Shown here: positions 1 to 8,337 of the stretch, one piece after another | Position numbering within the stretch: position 1 is the stretch's first letter | Layout of the letters: each line of letters starts with the position of its first letter | DNA from: Plasticicumulans acidivorans | GTDB lineage: Bacteria; Pseudomonadota; Gammaproteobacteria; Competibacterales; Competibacteraceae | DNA length: 64,000 bases | Assembly (NCBI RefSeq): GCF_003182095.1 | Contig: NZ_QGTJ01000002.1 | Coordinates: 216,435-280,434 of the forward strand | Direction of reading: 5' to 3' | The notes under the pieces: model-generated | What the model saw: the letters and a program-made list of their open reading frames with translations, nothing else | Told to the model about the DNA's origin: nothing | The model's database searches: none | Made by a program: the position numbers and the translations under genes

Positions 1-305
1 AGGCCGAGGATCGCAACACCGGCGATGCACTGCCCAACCGTCCCGACCGCAGTGCCCGCCTCGACGTCGATCGCGACCTCGGTCGCTGGAGCGCCGGCGC
101 GACCCTGCTCGCCGCACGCTATCCTGATGAGCTGCCGCAGGCCGGGTATGGCGTGCTGAACCTGCGCGCCGCCTACCGTATCGACCACGCCTGGTCGCTC
201 AGCGCCCGCATCGACAATGCCTTCGACCGCGACTACCAGACGGTCAGCGGCTATCCGATGCCGGGCCGCGAAGCCTGGCTGGCGGTGGAATACGGCCTGC
301 GCTGA
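1..305 (+). CDS. btuB: TonB-dependent receptor, BtuB-like, C-terminal end only
   Basis: The reading frame is open from base 3 to the stop at 303-305 and begins outside the window. The visible 100 residues show the alternating beta-strand pattern of an outer-membrane barrel end (LNLRAAYRIDHAWSLSARID, then the conserved NAFDRDYQTVSGYPMPGRE turn). This 'N.FD.DYQ...GY..PGR' ending is typical of BtuB-type vitamin B12 receptors. The next gene is a cobalamin adenosyltransferase, which supports corrinoid uptake over siderophore uptake. The plug and most of the barrel cannot be seen, so the substrate is inferred from context. Confidence 0.75.
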   Translation, partial: AEDRNTGDALPNRPDRSARLDVDRDLGRWSAGATLLAARYPDELPQAGYGVLNLRAAYRIDHAWSLSARIDNAFDRDYQTVSGYPMPGREAWLAVEYGLR

Positions 306-396
306 GCGCGCACGCGGCTGCAGCGAGGCGGCAGGGAGCGCCGCCCGGCGGCGATGACGACAGCGACGCCACGCAGGCGTCGGAGGAGAACAGGCG

Positions 397-984
397 ATGG
401 GCAACCGGCTTTCGAAGATCTACACCCGCACCGGCGACGGCGGCAGCACCGGCCTCGGCGACGGCTCGCGCATAGCCAAGGACGCCCTGCGCGTCGAGGT
501 CATGGGCGATTGCGATGAGCTCAACAGCACCATTGGCATGGTGCTGGCGCAGCCGGTTCGCGACAGCATCCGCGACGTGCTGAGCGAGGTGCAGCACAAG
601 CTGTTCGATCTCGGCGGCGAGCTGTGCATGCCGGGCTATACGGCGATCAGCGCCAACGATGTCGGCCAGCTCGAATCCGACCTCGACCAGTTCAACGCCG
701 AACTGCCACCGCTGAAGGAGTTCATCCTGCCCGGCGGCGGCGTGGCCGCGGCCGCCTGCCATCTGGCACGCACCGTCTGCCGCCGCGCCGAACGGCAGAT
801 GGTGCGTCTGGCCCGCGAGGAGAACATCAATGCGCAGGCCCAGGCCTACCTGAACCGCCTCTCCGACCTGCTGTTCGTACTCGGTCGCGTGCTCGCCCGT
901 GACGAGGGCGGCAGCGAAGTGCTGTGGCGCAACGACCGCGGCCGTCGCCGGCACGCAGTGCCGGGCCAGGGAGATCGGGCATGA
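397..984 (+). CDS. cob(I)alamin adenosyltransferase, PduO type
   Basis: This 195-residue protein matches the PduO/MMAB-type ATP:corrinoid adenosyltransferases, which move the adenosyl group of ATP to cob(I)alamin to make coenzyme B12. The N-terminal ATP-binding motif KIYTRTGDGGSTGLGDGSR (residues 7-25) is intact. The family signatures VEVMGDCDELNSTIG and, in the last third, CRRAERQMVRLAREENIN and YLNRLSDLLFVLGRVLAR are also present. It follows the btuB-like gene by about 90 bp, so uptake and activation of B12 are probably joined. Its stop overlaps the next start (ATGA at 981-984), indicating translational coupling. Confidence 0.95.
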   Translation: MGNRLSKIYTRTGDGGSTGLGDGSRIAKDALRVEVMGDCDELNSTIGMVLAQPVRDSIRDVLSEVQHKLFDLGGELCMPGYTAISANDVGQLESDLDQFNAELPPLKEFILPGGGVAAAACHLARTVCRRAERQMVRLAREENINAQAQAYLNRLSDLLFVLGRVLARDEGGSEVLWRNDRGRRRHAVPGQGDRA

Positions 985-1289
985 CCTTCAGCGAAGTGCT
1001 CGCCACCCTACCCCCGGTCGCGCACCTGGCCGCGCTCGAACTCTATGCCGGCGAAGTGCCGGCCGGACGCATCGACAACCGTCCCGGCCAGGCCGGCTCG
1101 CTCGCCGTCTACCACGCCGTGGCCGTCGACGGCTGCATCGATGCGGCCGCGGCGCAGCGCGCACTGGAGCTGTATGCCGAACACACGGCCGATGCCGAGC
1201 AACATCCCGGCAAGCATCCGAACATCGATCGCCTGCGCCAGCTGATCGCCCGCGACGAGCGCCTGCGCGTGGTCGCGGTGACGCGCTAG
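981..1289 (+). CDS. small conserved protein, DUF2322-like
   Basis: This 102-residue soluble protein starts at the ATG that overlaps the adenosyltransferase stop. It contains NRPGQAGSLAVYHAVAVDG and AEHTADAEQHPGKHPNIDRL, segments I associate with the DUF2322 family found in beta- and gammaproteobacteria. There is no signal peptide, membrane segment or known catalytic motif. No function is known to me; coupling to the adenosyltransferase suggests only co-expression. The family assignment is from memory of the motif. Confidence 0.7.
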   Translation: MTFSEVLATLPPVAHLAALELYAGEVPAGRIDNRPGQAGSLAVYHAVAVDGCIDAAAAQRALELYAEHTADAEQHPGKHPNIDRLRQLIARDERLRVVAVTR

Positions 1290-1957
1290 GATCTGTGTTA
1301 TGACCATCACCAACGCCTTAGACAGCAGCAGGCAGACAAAAACCAGACGGCGCGACGCCTCTAGAGGGTTTGCGACAAGTGCTTGTAGTTACAGATCACC
1401 GTCGTAGGCGTGTCAGTCAAGCGCAGCAATGCTCCTCCCAAGGCTGCGGTAGCCTTCCGAAGCCGTACATCGCGTTGATACTTGATCACTTCCAACTACA
1501 TGCCGTGCACCTGCACCGCCTCGGTAGCGCCAGTGGACATACCCGCTGTGGTAACTGTCGTCACCCCCATCTCGACCACCGTCGTTCGGTTCTTTGCCAC
1601 GTCGGAACAAGGCAACCGTTTCATCGTTTCCAACGCCCCCGCGAAGAGGTGAGACCCAACGCATTTCATCTCTTTGCTCTTGGACACGCCTGTGATCGCG
1701 TCGAGCTCGTCTCATCTGAGGAGGAGAAAAACGGGAGAGATCCCAAGCGCAGCGACGAGGTACACCACTGTCGAAAGATGCGGCTCGCCCGTCGCCGTCA
1801 AGCCGCCTTCGAGTTGATTAACAACGGCACGAGACGCACCGGCAGCGGCTGCAAGCTGGTCCTACAACATACCGAGAGCACCTCGTGTGCTGCGTGAGTG
1901 TGCCCTAGACGTCGTCGACCGAAAGCAATAGAGCCACTGGGGCGGAGGAGCAATCCT
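1290..1957. other. gap with one degenerate minus-strand reading frame
   Basis: No intact gene is supported in these 668 bases. On the minus strand, a frame runs from about 1711 down to a stop at 1361 and would encode about 115 residues (SKSKEMKCVGSHLFAGALE ... RLTDTPTTVICNYKHL). It is interrupted once by an in-frame TAG (plus-strand bases 1496-1498). It could be the remnant of a small gene of the same accessory patch as 1958-3782. Base composition is less GC-rich than the flanking core genes. Confidence 0.35.
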
Positions 1958-2251
1958 TTATGCCAAGCGCCTCATCTCGTTCGCAGCACTTCGAAGTCGA
2001 GTGATCTCAGTCGCGAGAATGCGTACCTGCTCGTTCTTGTCCCCAAGCAAGTTCCGGAGCGAAACGAGCTGCAATTCTTTCAATGTAAGTTCAGCCTCGA
2101 TTTGCTGAAGACGTGCGCGGTTTGCGGCCTGCTCCTTCTTCCTCTTCTGGCGCTGATCGAGCCCGTAGGCAATGCCTCCGGTGCCGAAGAGTAGGCTTAT
2201 TATGCCGATGAGTGCTGCGATTCCAGAGCCGCTACGGTCATCGTCGCTCAT
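1958..2251 (-). CDS. small membrane protein with coiled-coil tail, unknown
   Basis: I chose the start at 2251 (MSDDDRSGSG), giving 97 residues and placing it 28 bases after the stop of the 500-residue protein; an upstream in-frame start would overlap that gene. Residues 10-31 (GIAALIGIISLLFGTGGIAY) form one transmembrane helix. The rest is charged and strongly helical (QQIEAELTLKELQLVSLRNL ... ILATEITRLRSAANEMRRLA), a coiled coil likely on the cytoplasmic side. Its position suggests an operon with the upstream gene. A partner, anchor or immunity role is possible but nothing proves it. Confidence 0.55.
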   Translation of the reverse strand: MSDDDRSGSGIAALIGIISLLFGTGGIAYGLDQRQKRKKEQAANRARLQQIEAELTLKELQLVSLRNLLGDKNEQVRILATEITRLRSAANEMRRLA

Positions 2252-2279
2252 AGTGGTGTACCCCAAATGATCTGGTTTA

Positions 2280-3782
2280 CTAGTTTTTAAGCAGATGAAG
2301 CCGCATCCAAGGCTCACAGGAATCTGGTCCCATGACCTGGTTGAAAAGCGCGTCGGTATCGACGCAATCGGCCGTCATGTCTTCGACCACCTGAGTGAAC
2401 GCAGTCATCCGCTGCGTGATGTTCTCCGCAAGCGCAACGTCAGCCGCGATTGCCTGTTCCAGCACACGGTCGGCCTCACGCGTCTTGCCGATGAGCCAAC
2501 GCCCACCGACCTGGGCGCCGACGAGAACCGGGAGACCCGCAAGCCCGAGTGGCGCCATCACGAGCGGGAGGAGATCCAGAGCCGTCTTTGCGGCAGTGCC
2601 GCCGACAGCACCGGCCACGGTCACGTCACCACGGCAAGCTGCACGTATCTCGGAAATGAGGTCGGTACCAACCGCGAGCACGCAGAATCCGATAGCCACT
2701 CCTTGTTTGGCGAACTCCGTGGCAGCCTCCGGCACCAACTCGCGGACCTCCGTGCCAAAGTGGTAAAAGCTAGCGTCGGCGGCCGCCCCCCCCGCCCCAA
2801 AGATCGCGCCGGTGCCAGCAGACTTGCCGACGGTCTTCGCGTCTACTTTACCCTCCGTTGCGAGCTGCACGACGAGAGACACGACAGCCGCTGACGCGGC
2901 AGCGATCACTGCGCCACCGCCGATGTGGCTAACGACGCCGCGTGCGCGGTAGGCGGCAGCAATGTCGTCGCGGAGCTGCTGCAACTCCTGACGCGCAACC
3001 GGAGCGAGACCATCGCGTTTCCCAGACTCAATGTCCGCCATCAACTGGTCAGCGCGCTTCTCAAGATTCGAGACCCCCCGCAGGCGAACCTCGGCACCCT
3101 GAAGCCGCCTTGCTTGACCTGATGTGAAGGCGTCTGGGGCGACACGAGGCGTACCATCTGGGTTGACATAGCGGGCGTCGACGTAGCCGACCTTCCCGTA
3201 CCCAGGCGTTTTCGCCATCTCAACAAGCGTGTCCGACACGTACTGCGCACCGCCCGTCTTGACTTGGCCGTTGTACTTCCAAAGAACGTCTCCGTTCTTG
3301 GTCTCGAACGCGAAGACGAGGTCTTTGCGGCTCGCCGCATCCGGCGCAAGGCGGATGTCTCGGAGATTCTGAGCGACATGCTCAGGCGGGTTGACGATCC
3401 CGGTGTCATGCCCGACGTGCAGCGCGCGATAGTCAGAGGTTACGACCACTTCGGCAGCCTTCCCTCGGGGGTTGGCGCCGTTGATGAACGAATCGAGTGA
3501 CCGCCCCGAGGTAGCCATGCGCTCGGCGACGGTCTGGGTCAGACCATGCGGACGTGCCGTGCCGTCGCGCACCATATCAGCGATGCGAAGGGCCTCGGCC
3601 CCTGGCTTCGCAAGGGGACGAGTTTGGTTAATCGCCTCCGCGTACAGGCAGCCCCGATCAATGATCGCTGGATCGGTCACAGTTTGAGCGACGGTATTAG
3701 GGTGCACCACATTGGCGCCCGCCGCAGCGCTGCTTAACGCAATCGCATCTTCTTGCCAATGCTGTTTAGGTTTGCGGTGCAT
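2280..3782 (-). CDS. 500-residue protein of unknown function with ExK-type motif
   Basis: A good ribosome binding site (AGGAG, 6 bases upstream) supports the start at 3782. I do not recognise the family. Residues about 155-190 read DLVFAFETKNGDVLWKYNGQ followed by VKTGGAQYVSDTL. The spaced acidic residue and ExK, then QVKTG, resemble the core of PD-(D/E)XK-like nucleases, but this is only a motif resemblance. After a charged helical stretch (SNLEKRADQLMADIESGKRD) come alanine/glycine-rich hydrophobic segments (GGGAVIAAASAAVVSLVVQL; LDLLPLVMAPLGLAGLPVLV) that may insert in membranes. With its small membrane neighbour it could be an effector, toxin-like or phage-derived system. Base use is less GC-rich than the core genes. 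Confidence 0.6.
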   Translation of the reverse strand: MHRKPKQHWQEDAIALSSAAAGANVVHPNTVAQTVTDPAIIDRGCLYAEAINQTRPLAKPGAEALRIADMVRDGTARPHGLTQTVAERMATSGRSLDSFINGANPRGKAAEVVVTSDYRALHVGHDTGIVNPPEHVAQNLRDIRLAPDAASRKDLVFAFETKNGDVLWKYNGQVKTGGAQYVSDTLVEMAKTPGYGKVGYVDARYVNPDGTPRVAPDAFTSGQARRLQGAEVRLRGVSNLEKRADQLMADIESGKRDGLAPVARQELQQLRDDIAAAYRARGVVSHIGGGAVIAAASAAVVSLVVQLATEGKVDAKTVGKSAGTGAIFGAGGAAADASFYHFGTEVRELVPEAATEFAKQGVAIGFCVLAVGTDLISEIRAACRGDVTVAGAVGGTAAKTALDLLPLVMAPLGLAGLPVLVGAQVGGRWLIGKTREADRVLEQAIAADVALAENITQRMTAFTQVVEDMTADCVDTDALFNQVMGPDSCEPWMRLHLLKN

Positions 3783-3834
3783 TTGCGCTCCTAGAACCTG
3801 TTATGAACCTATGAACCCGTATCTGCTGCCACAG

Positions 3835-4135
3835 TAAACGTCTTGGGCAGCAGCGGGAACACAAGGAAACGCAGCCCCTAGACGCTCCGTAGCAGGTATT
3901 CATAGCCATCTGCTAGCTAGTTAAAGCTTGCCACCCGACAACCCAGCGCTGCGGCAGCGGCACGAAGCCGTGCTTAGCTTCGGGCTGCTCGATCACCTCC
4001 AGCCGCTGCCATATATCCCCGAGGGAGCCTCGCCTGTATCGCCCGCATTGACCGACAAGGCCAGTTCCGCGCGCTGGTCAGGTCAGCACCTACATCGCCT
4101 CGGCCAACATGCCAACCTGCGCACGATCTTGTTCG
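3835..4135 (-). pseudogene. fossil IS5-family transposase, C-terminal part
   Basis: Read on the minus strand in several frames, this stretch still spells the end of an IS5-type (DDE) transposase. About 4135-4095 gives DRAQVGMLAEAM; further on comes ELALSVNAGDTGEAP (family form ELAFVDQGYTGE), then LEVIEQPEAKHGFVPLPQRW and VV. After a frameshift, LADGYEYL and GLRFLVF match the family LARDYERL...GLHFVVF. Stops and frameshifts break it and the N-terminal half was not found. The plus-strand reading frame across the same bases is not credible. The element marks past transposition beside the accessory genes at 1958-3782. Confidence 0.7.
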
Positions 4136-4334
4136 CTAACCGTTGTTACGGTACAACACCAGCAATTCTGAGAGTACCCACTGCCCCGTACACATTACTG
4201 CTGCGCCACGCTAAACAGCATTAGCGTGCGGGACCAGGAAGCTCAAATCTTCGTCGCTGACATCACTAGGGCAAATTCCGCGTTTCGATCAGCAGGGGTC
4301 CTAACATAGACGCGAGCCGGGTTCATAACACGCG

Positions 4335-4730
4335 CTAGGCCGCCGCCGGCAGCCGCCGGTCGAGCCAGGCGATCAGCCGGCCGAGCGGCGACACGGCCAG
4401 GGCCGTGCCGATGGCGACACCCAGCGCATTGGCGAGCATGTCGTCGACATCGAAGGTGCGCACGCCGCCCCAGCCCTGCAGGAACTCCAGCGCCACGCCG
4501 AGCGTGATCAGAAACAGCGGCCAGTGCCAGCCGCGCTTGAAGCACTGGCCGAACCACCAGGCCAGCCCGGCGTAGGCCAGGCAATGCTGCGCCTTGTCCC
4601 AGGCGAGGAAGTCCGGCGCTGCCGGCGGGCTCGGCGTCAGCTCCAGCCAGACAACGATACCGACCTGCAGCCAGGCCAGAGCCTGCCACAGGTACGGCCG
4701 ACGCAGCCTCTGCCATTCAGACACCGCCAT
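4335..4730 (-). CDS. VanZ-like membrane protein
   Basis: The start at 4730 (MAVSEWQRLRRPYLW) gives 131 residues and overlaps the end of the thioesterase gene by 14 bases. Four hydrophobic segments are visible: LWQALAWLQVGIVVWLEL, HCLAYAGLAWWFGQCF, WPLFLITLGVALEFLQG and MLANALGVAIGTALAV. The pattern DKAQHCLAYAGLAWW ... ALEFLQGWGGVRTFDVDDML matches the VanZ family. Many such proteins in proteobacteria are unrelated to glycopeptide resistance, so no resistance role is claimed. It is the last gene of a minus-strand run with a thioesterase and a Rieske protein. Confidence 0.8.
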   Translation of the reverse strand: MAVSEWQRLRRPYLWQALAWLQVGIVVWLELTPSPPAAPDFLAWDKAQHCLAYAGLAWWFGQCFKRGWHWPLFLITLGVALEFLQGWGGVRTFDVDDMLANALGVAIGTALAVSPLGRLIAWLDRRLPAAA

Positions 4731-5139
4731 CGTCCGCCTCCGTTTGCGCGCCGAGCGCGACACGCAGCTCGTCATCCAGCGCCAGCGCGCGGCCGCTCGC
4801 CAGATCGATGATGCAGAACGTCACGTCGGCATCGGCAACGCGCTGACCGCTGTCGGCGAGCACCACGTCCTGACGGATCACGCCGCTCTTGCGGCCGAAC
4901 CTGCCGAGACTGGTGCGGATTTCGAGCACCTCGCCAAGCAGGGCCGGGCGCCGGTAGCTGATGTTGATGTTGACCGCGGCAAAGCCCCAGCCGCGATCCT
5001 GAAAACGATTGACGTCACCGCCACTCTCGAACCAGGCCCAGCGCGCCTCCTCAAGAAATTCCAGGTAGCGCGCATTGTTGACGTGTCCGTACAAATCCAG
5101 GTGATAACCGCGCACACGAATCTGCGTCAGGTGACTCAT
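4717..5139 (-). CDS. acyl-CoA thioesterase, 4HBT hotdog family (FadM/YbgC-like)
   Basis: This 140-residue single-hotdog protein begins TQIRVRGYHLDLYGHVNNAR, the 4-hydroxybenzoyl-CoA-thioesterase-type motif with the Asp and His-Val-Asn-Asn expected for catalysis. YLEFLEEARWAWFE forms the hot-dog helix. It probably hydrolyses long-chain or 3-oxo acyl-CoA esters; FadM of E. coli is the closest functional model by sequence feel, but the substrate is not shown. Its end overlaps the VanZ-like gene, and it lies 21 bases after the Rieske gene, so the three are probably co-transcribed. Confidence 0.85.
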   Translation of the reverse strand: MSHLTQIRVRGYHLDLYGHVNNARYLEFLEEARWAWFESGGDVNRFQDRGWGFAAVNINISYRRPALLGEVLEIRTSLGRFGRKSGVIRQDVVLADSGQRVADADVTFCIIDLASGRALALDDELRVALGAQTEADDGGV

Positions 5140-5160
5140 CGAAAACCTCTCAGGAAAATC

Positions 5161-5520
5161 TCAGCGACGCGGCAGACTGTCGGCGTCGAGGGCAATGACC
5201 CGGCCGTCGCGCACGACGACAGCGATCGAGTAAAGCCGCTGACGCACACACGGACCACGCAGACAGTAACCGTCGTCGACGCGGAACAGCGCACCGTGGA
5301 TACCGCACTGCAGGTACTCGCCGGTGTAATCGAGAAACTGGTCGGCCTGCCATTCCATCGGCGCGCCGGTATGCGGGCAGCAGTTGCGCCAGGCGTACAC
5401 CTCGGCGCCACGGCGCACCAGAATGACATCGGCGTAATGTGCGCCCGGCGTGACGATGATGCCTTTGCTGGTACCGTCAGCCAGCTCGTCGAGCCGGCAC
5501 AGTTCACACTCCCCACTCAT
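5161..5520 (-). CDS. Rieske [2Fe-2S] protein, small ferredoxin type
   Basis: The 119-residue soluble protein has both cluster-binding boxes: CCPHTGAPM (C-x-H, near residue 48) and CGIHGALF (C-x2-H, near residue 72). There is no signal peptide, so it is a cytoplasmic Rieske ferredoxin or nitrite-reductase-small-subunit-like protein, not a cytochrome bc1 subunit. Its ATG overlaps the stop of the DUF4139 gene (ATGA), suggesting coupling. No partner oxygenase is nearby and the redox partner is unknown. Confidence 0.88.
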   Translation of the reverse strand: MSGECELCRLDELADGTSKGIIVTPGAHYADVILVRRGAEVYAWRNCCPHTGAPMEWQADQFLDYTGEYLQCGIHGALFRVDDGYCLRGPCVRQRLYSIAVVVRDGRVIALDADSLPRR

Positions 5521-6956
5521 CGGCTGCGCACCCGGTAGCTCAGCGTCACGCGACCGTTGGCCGGCACCGGCACTTCCCAGTGCGCCATGTCGGTGCTGTC
5601 ACGCCGATGCGGAAACGACTCCTCGACGATGCGCCACTGGCCGGTGAACGGCTGCGTCACCTCGACGGTCGCCGGCTCGGACTTCGTGCTGTGGAACTCG
5701 ATCGCCCAGGCCGCTTCCTGCTCCTCGCGCGGCAGCCGCCGGTAGTCGGTCTGCCGCCGGCGGGCACCGAGATCGAGGCTGGCGCCAACTTCGATGACCG
5801 CTTCGTCACCCTCGGCGACCGGCGGGATGCGCGCCTCACCGAGAAACTGCCCGGAACCGCCGGGCTCGCGCTGGTAGACACGCACCGCGCCCGAGGGCAG
5901 CGGCCGGCCGAGACCCGGCGCGGTGTTGGCGAAGGCCAGCGCGGTCTGCACGCGCAGGTCGAGCACGCCGGGGCTGGCGCCAAACAACGCCAGCGGCGCG
6001 TTGATGCGATACAGCTTGCGCACCGGCGCACGGGAAATGGCGAACAGCGGCACATGGATCGACTGGCGCGCCGGCAGCGTGATCGGGCGGTCGAGCTTGT
6101 AGATCTGGTATTCGAACTGACGATCCTCGGGTGCCACCGCCGACACGGCCGGCATGTCAGCACCGCGCCCGTCGCCGCCGTCACCCGCATCCGCCGCGCT
6201 CCCGGCAAGCGCGCCGGCGTTCATGCCGCCGAGGCGGTTGACCTCGCCGGCGACCAGCGACAGCCGCGCCTTGTCGAACACCGTCGCCGTGGCGTTGTGG
6301 ATCGTCGCCCAGGCCAGCAGGTCCATGCCGTCCTCGCCGGGGCTCAGCCGCAGAACGTAATCCGCCTCCCAGGAAAACCCGCGCGACAGATAGGACAGCT
6401 CGACCAGGTGATCGCCGCCCGAGGAACTGTGCACCTGACTGACCAGCGTCGGCTCGGTGCGCAGCTCGGGGCTGGCGGGCAGCACCAGGCGCCACGGCGA
6501 CAGCGCGCCGTCGGATTCGATGCGGTCACCGATGCGAAACACCGCCTGGCCATCACGGATCGACAGCAGCACGGCCTTCTCGCGCCGCTCTTCGCCGGTC
6601 GCCGGGTTGACGCGCACCGCCTCGATCTCGCGGCCGATCGAGCGTTCGAGCAGCGCATCGCTGCTCAAGGCGTCGAAGCGGTAGAACTGCGAGAGCACTT
6701 CCAGCGGCCGGTCGCTCGCCAGCAGCGCGGTCTCCGGCTGGATCTGCGAACTGATGCCGGTCAGCGCCAGTTGCGACTCACCGGCCGGCAAGGTGACTTT
6801 GCGGATATCACGCACCAGCGCCAGATCGGCGTGGTAGATCGTCAACCCGACTTCGCGCCCACCGGCCGCGGAGGAGACGAGCTCGTCGGCGTGCACCAAG
6901 GGAGCCGCCAGCAGACAGGCGAGCAGCAAGCTTCTGAGCATCGTTCGGGTATCCAT
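5517..6956 (-). CDS. exported DUF4139 protein
   Basis: The start at 6956 (MDTRTMLRSLLLACLLAAPL) gives 479 residues with a cleavable signal peptide ending VHA-DE. The mature part is beta-rich: GLTIYHADLALVRDIRKVTL near the N-terminus and FSWEADYVLRLSPGEDGMDL, WATIHNATATVFDKARLSLV in the middle are the marks of DUF4139. The final third (PVPANGRVTLSYRVRSR) is also typical. The protein is expected in the periplasm; its biochemical role is not established. It leads the minus-strand run Rieske - thioesterase - VanZ. Confidence 0.85.
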   Translation of the reverse strand: MDTRTMLRSLLLACLLAAPLVHADELVSSAAGGREVGLTIYHADLALVRDIRKVTLPAGESQLALTGISSQIQPETALLASDRPLEVLSQFYRFDALSSDALLERSIGREIEAVRVNPATGEERREKAVLLSIRDGQAVFRIGDRIESDGALSPWRLVLPASPELRTEPTLVSQVHSSSGGDHLVELSYLSRGFSWEADYVLRLSPGEDGMDLLAWATIHNATATVFDKARLSLVAGEVNRLGGMNAGALAGSAADAGDGGDGRGADMPAVSAVAPEDRQFEYQIYKLDRPITLPARQSIHVPLFAISRAPVRKLYRINAPLALFGASPGVLDLRVQTALAFANTAPGLGRPLPSGAVRVYQREPGGSGQFLGEARIPPVAEGDEAVIEVGASLDLGARRRQTDYRRLPREEQEAAWAIEFHSTKSEPATVEVTQPFTGQWRIVEESFPHRRDSTDMAHWEVPVPANGRVTLSYRVRSR

Positions 6957-7045
6957 ACGGGAGCCGGCGCGGCCGGCGGGTTGAACTTGAGCAACGAGTG
7001 TATCCCCGCAACGACACTTTGTGGCGATCAAACAGCAGCCTCGCG

Positions 7046-8320
7046 TCAGACCGCGCGAGCCAGTCGCGGCAGCTCGCCGCTGAGCCCGAGCGCGCGGCGC
7101 ACCAGCAGGCGCTTGAGCGGCTCGATGGCGTTGGCCAGCAGCAGACCGGCACTGCGCGCGGCGCGCACCGGCGCCAGCGACGAACCGAACACCCGCTTGA
7201 AGCCATCCATTGCCGCCAGCATCAGCAGATTGTCGCCCTTGCGCCAGCGTTCGTAGTGACGCAGCCCCTGCAGGCCGCCGACATCGCGCCCGCCGGCGTG
7301 TGCCTGCAGGACGATCTCGGCCAGGCTGGCGGCATCGAGCAGACCGAGATTGACACCTTGTCCGGCCAGCGGATGCACCACGTGGGCGGCATCGCCGATC
7401 AGCGCGATGCGCGGCTTCACGTACTGCGGCGAGTGCTGCAGCCGCAGTGGAAACGCCGCGCGTTCACCGACGGCCTCGATCTGGCCGAGGCGATATTCGA
7501 AGGCTTCGCCCAGCTCCAGCGCAAACGCCGCCTCGTCGAGGCGCAGCAGACGTGCGGCCTGCTCCGGCGTGGTCGACCAGACAATCGAGCTGCGGCCATC
7601 GAACAGCGGCAGGAAGGCCAGCGGCCCGCTGGGAAGAAAACGCTGCCAGGCGGTATCGGCATGCGGCAGCGCCGTGCGCACCGGGCAGACCACGGCATGC
7701 TGCGCGTAGCCCCAGCCGGCGGTATCGAAGCCCGCCCAGCGGCGCACCTGCGAATTGGCGCCATCGGCACCGACCAGCAGCGCCGCGCGCCAGGCCCGGC
7801 CGTCGGCGAGCTGCACCTCGACGCCATCGGCCTGCTCGACGATGCCGCTGACCGCTACACCACTGACCCGCTCGATGTTGGCGAACTCGCCCGCCCGCTG
7901 CAGCAGTGCAGCCTGGATCACGTCGTTTTCGATGATCCAGCCGAGGCATTCCTCACCGACTTCGGCGGCATCGAAATGAATCCGCCCCGGCCCGCCGGCA
8001 TCCCAGACCTCCATGCCGCGATAAGCACAGACGCGGCTCTCGCGCCGGCCCTGCCCGTCGTGCAGTTCGAGCATGCGCTCCCAGGCACCGACCGCGGCGA
8101 ACACCCGCTGCGAGGCGCGCGCGATCGCCGACACCCGGCACTGTGCCGGCGCGCCGGGTAGCAGCGGCGCCGTCGCCACGGGCTCGACCAGCACCACGCG
8201 CAGCTCACTGTCGCCGAGGGCACAGGCGAGTGCGGCGCCGACCATGCCGCCGCCGGCGATCAGCACATCGCAGGCGGCCGGTGTCGTTCTGCGTTCGTCC
8301 GTTTGCGGTTCCATGCTCAT
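7046..8320 (-). CDS. FAD-dependent ubiquinone hydroxylase, UbiI/VisC-like
   Basis: This 424-residue flavoprotein has the N-terminal dinucleotide motif DVLIAGGGMVGAALACAL, the middle motif (LLVGADGANSQVRRWAG) and the FAD-ribityl motif ALIGDAAHVVHPLAGQGVN. These define the UbiH/COQ6 monooxygenases that hydroxylate the aromatic ring in ubiquinone synthesis. The start at 8320 (MSMEPQTDERR) has GGGGA just upstream; MEPQ at 8314 is an alternative. It lies 17 bases after ubiH, in the order pepP - ubiH - this gene known from gammaproteobacteria, where the second copy (UbiI/VisC) acts at ring position 5. Confidence 0.88.
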   Translation of the reverse strand: MSMEPQTDERRTTPAACDVLIAGGGMVGAALACALGDSELRVVLVEPVATAPLLPGAPAQCRVSAIARASQRVFAAVGAWERMLELHDGQGRRESRVCAYRGMEVWDAGGPGRIHFDAAEVGEECLGWIIENDVIQAALLQRAGEFANIERVSGVAVSGIVEQADGVEVQLADGRAWRAALLVGADGANSQVRRWAGFDTAGWGYAQHAVVCPVRTALPHADTAWQRFLPSGPLAFLPLFDGRSSIVWSTTPEQAARLLRLDEAAFALELGEAFEYRLGQIEAVGERAAFPLRLQHSPQYVKPRIALIGDAAHVVHPLAGQGVNLGLLDAASLAEIVLQAHAGGRDVGGLQGLRHYERWRKGDNLLMLAAMDGFKRVFGSSLAPVRAARSAGLLLANAIEPLKRLLVRRALGLSGELPRLARAV

Positions 8321-8337
8321 GTTCCCCGGATACTCCG

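Noticed and set aside
1370..1897. 175-codon plus-strand frame
   Set aside because: Composition is Arg/His/Ser-rich and irregular, with no ribosome binding site or domain; a minus-strand degenerate frame is more protein-like.
3928..4224. 98-codon plus-strand frame
   Set aside because: The opposite strand carries the IS5 transposase remains; the plus-strand product has no family features or ribosome binding site.
5580..7256. 558-codon open frame on the plus strand
   Set aside because: Antisense shadow of the DUF4139 gene and the end of the ubiquinone hydroxylase gene.
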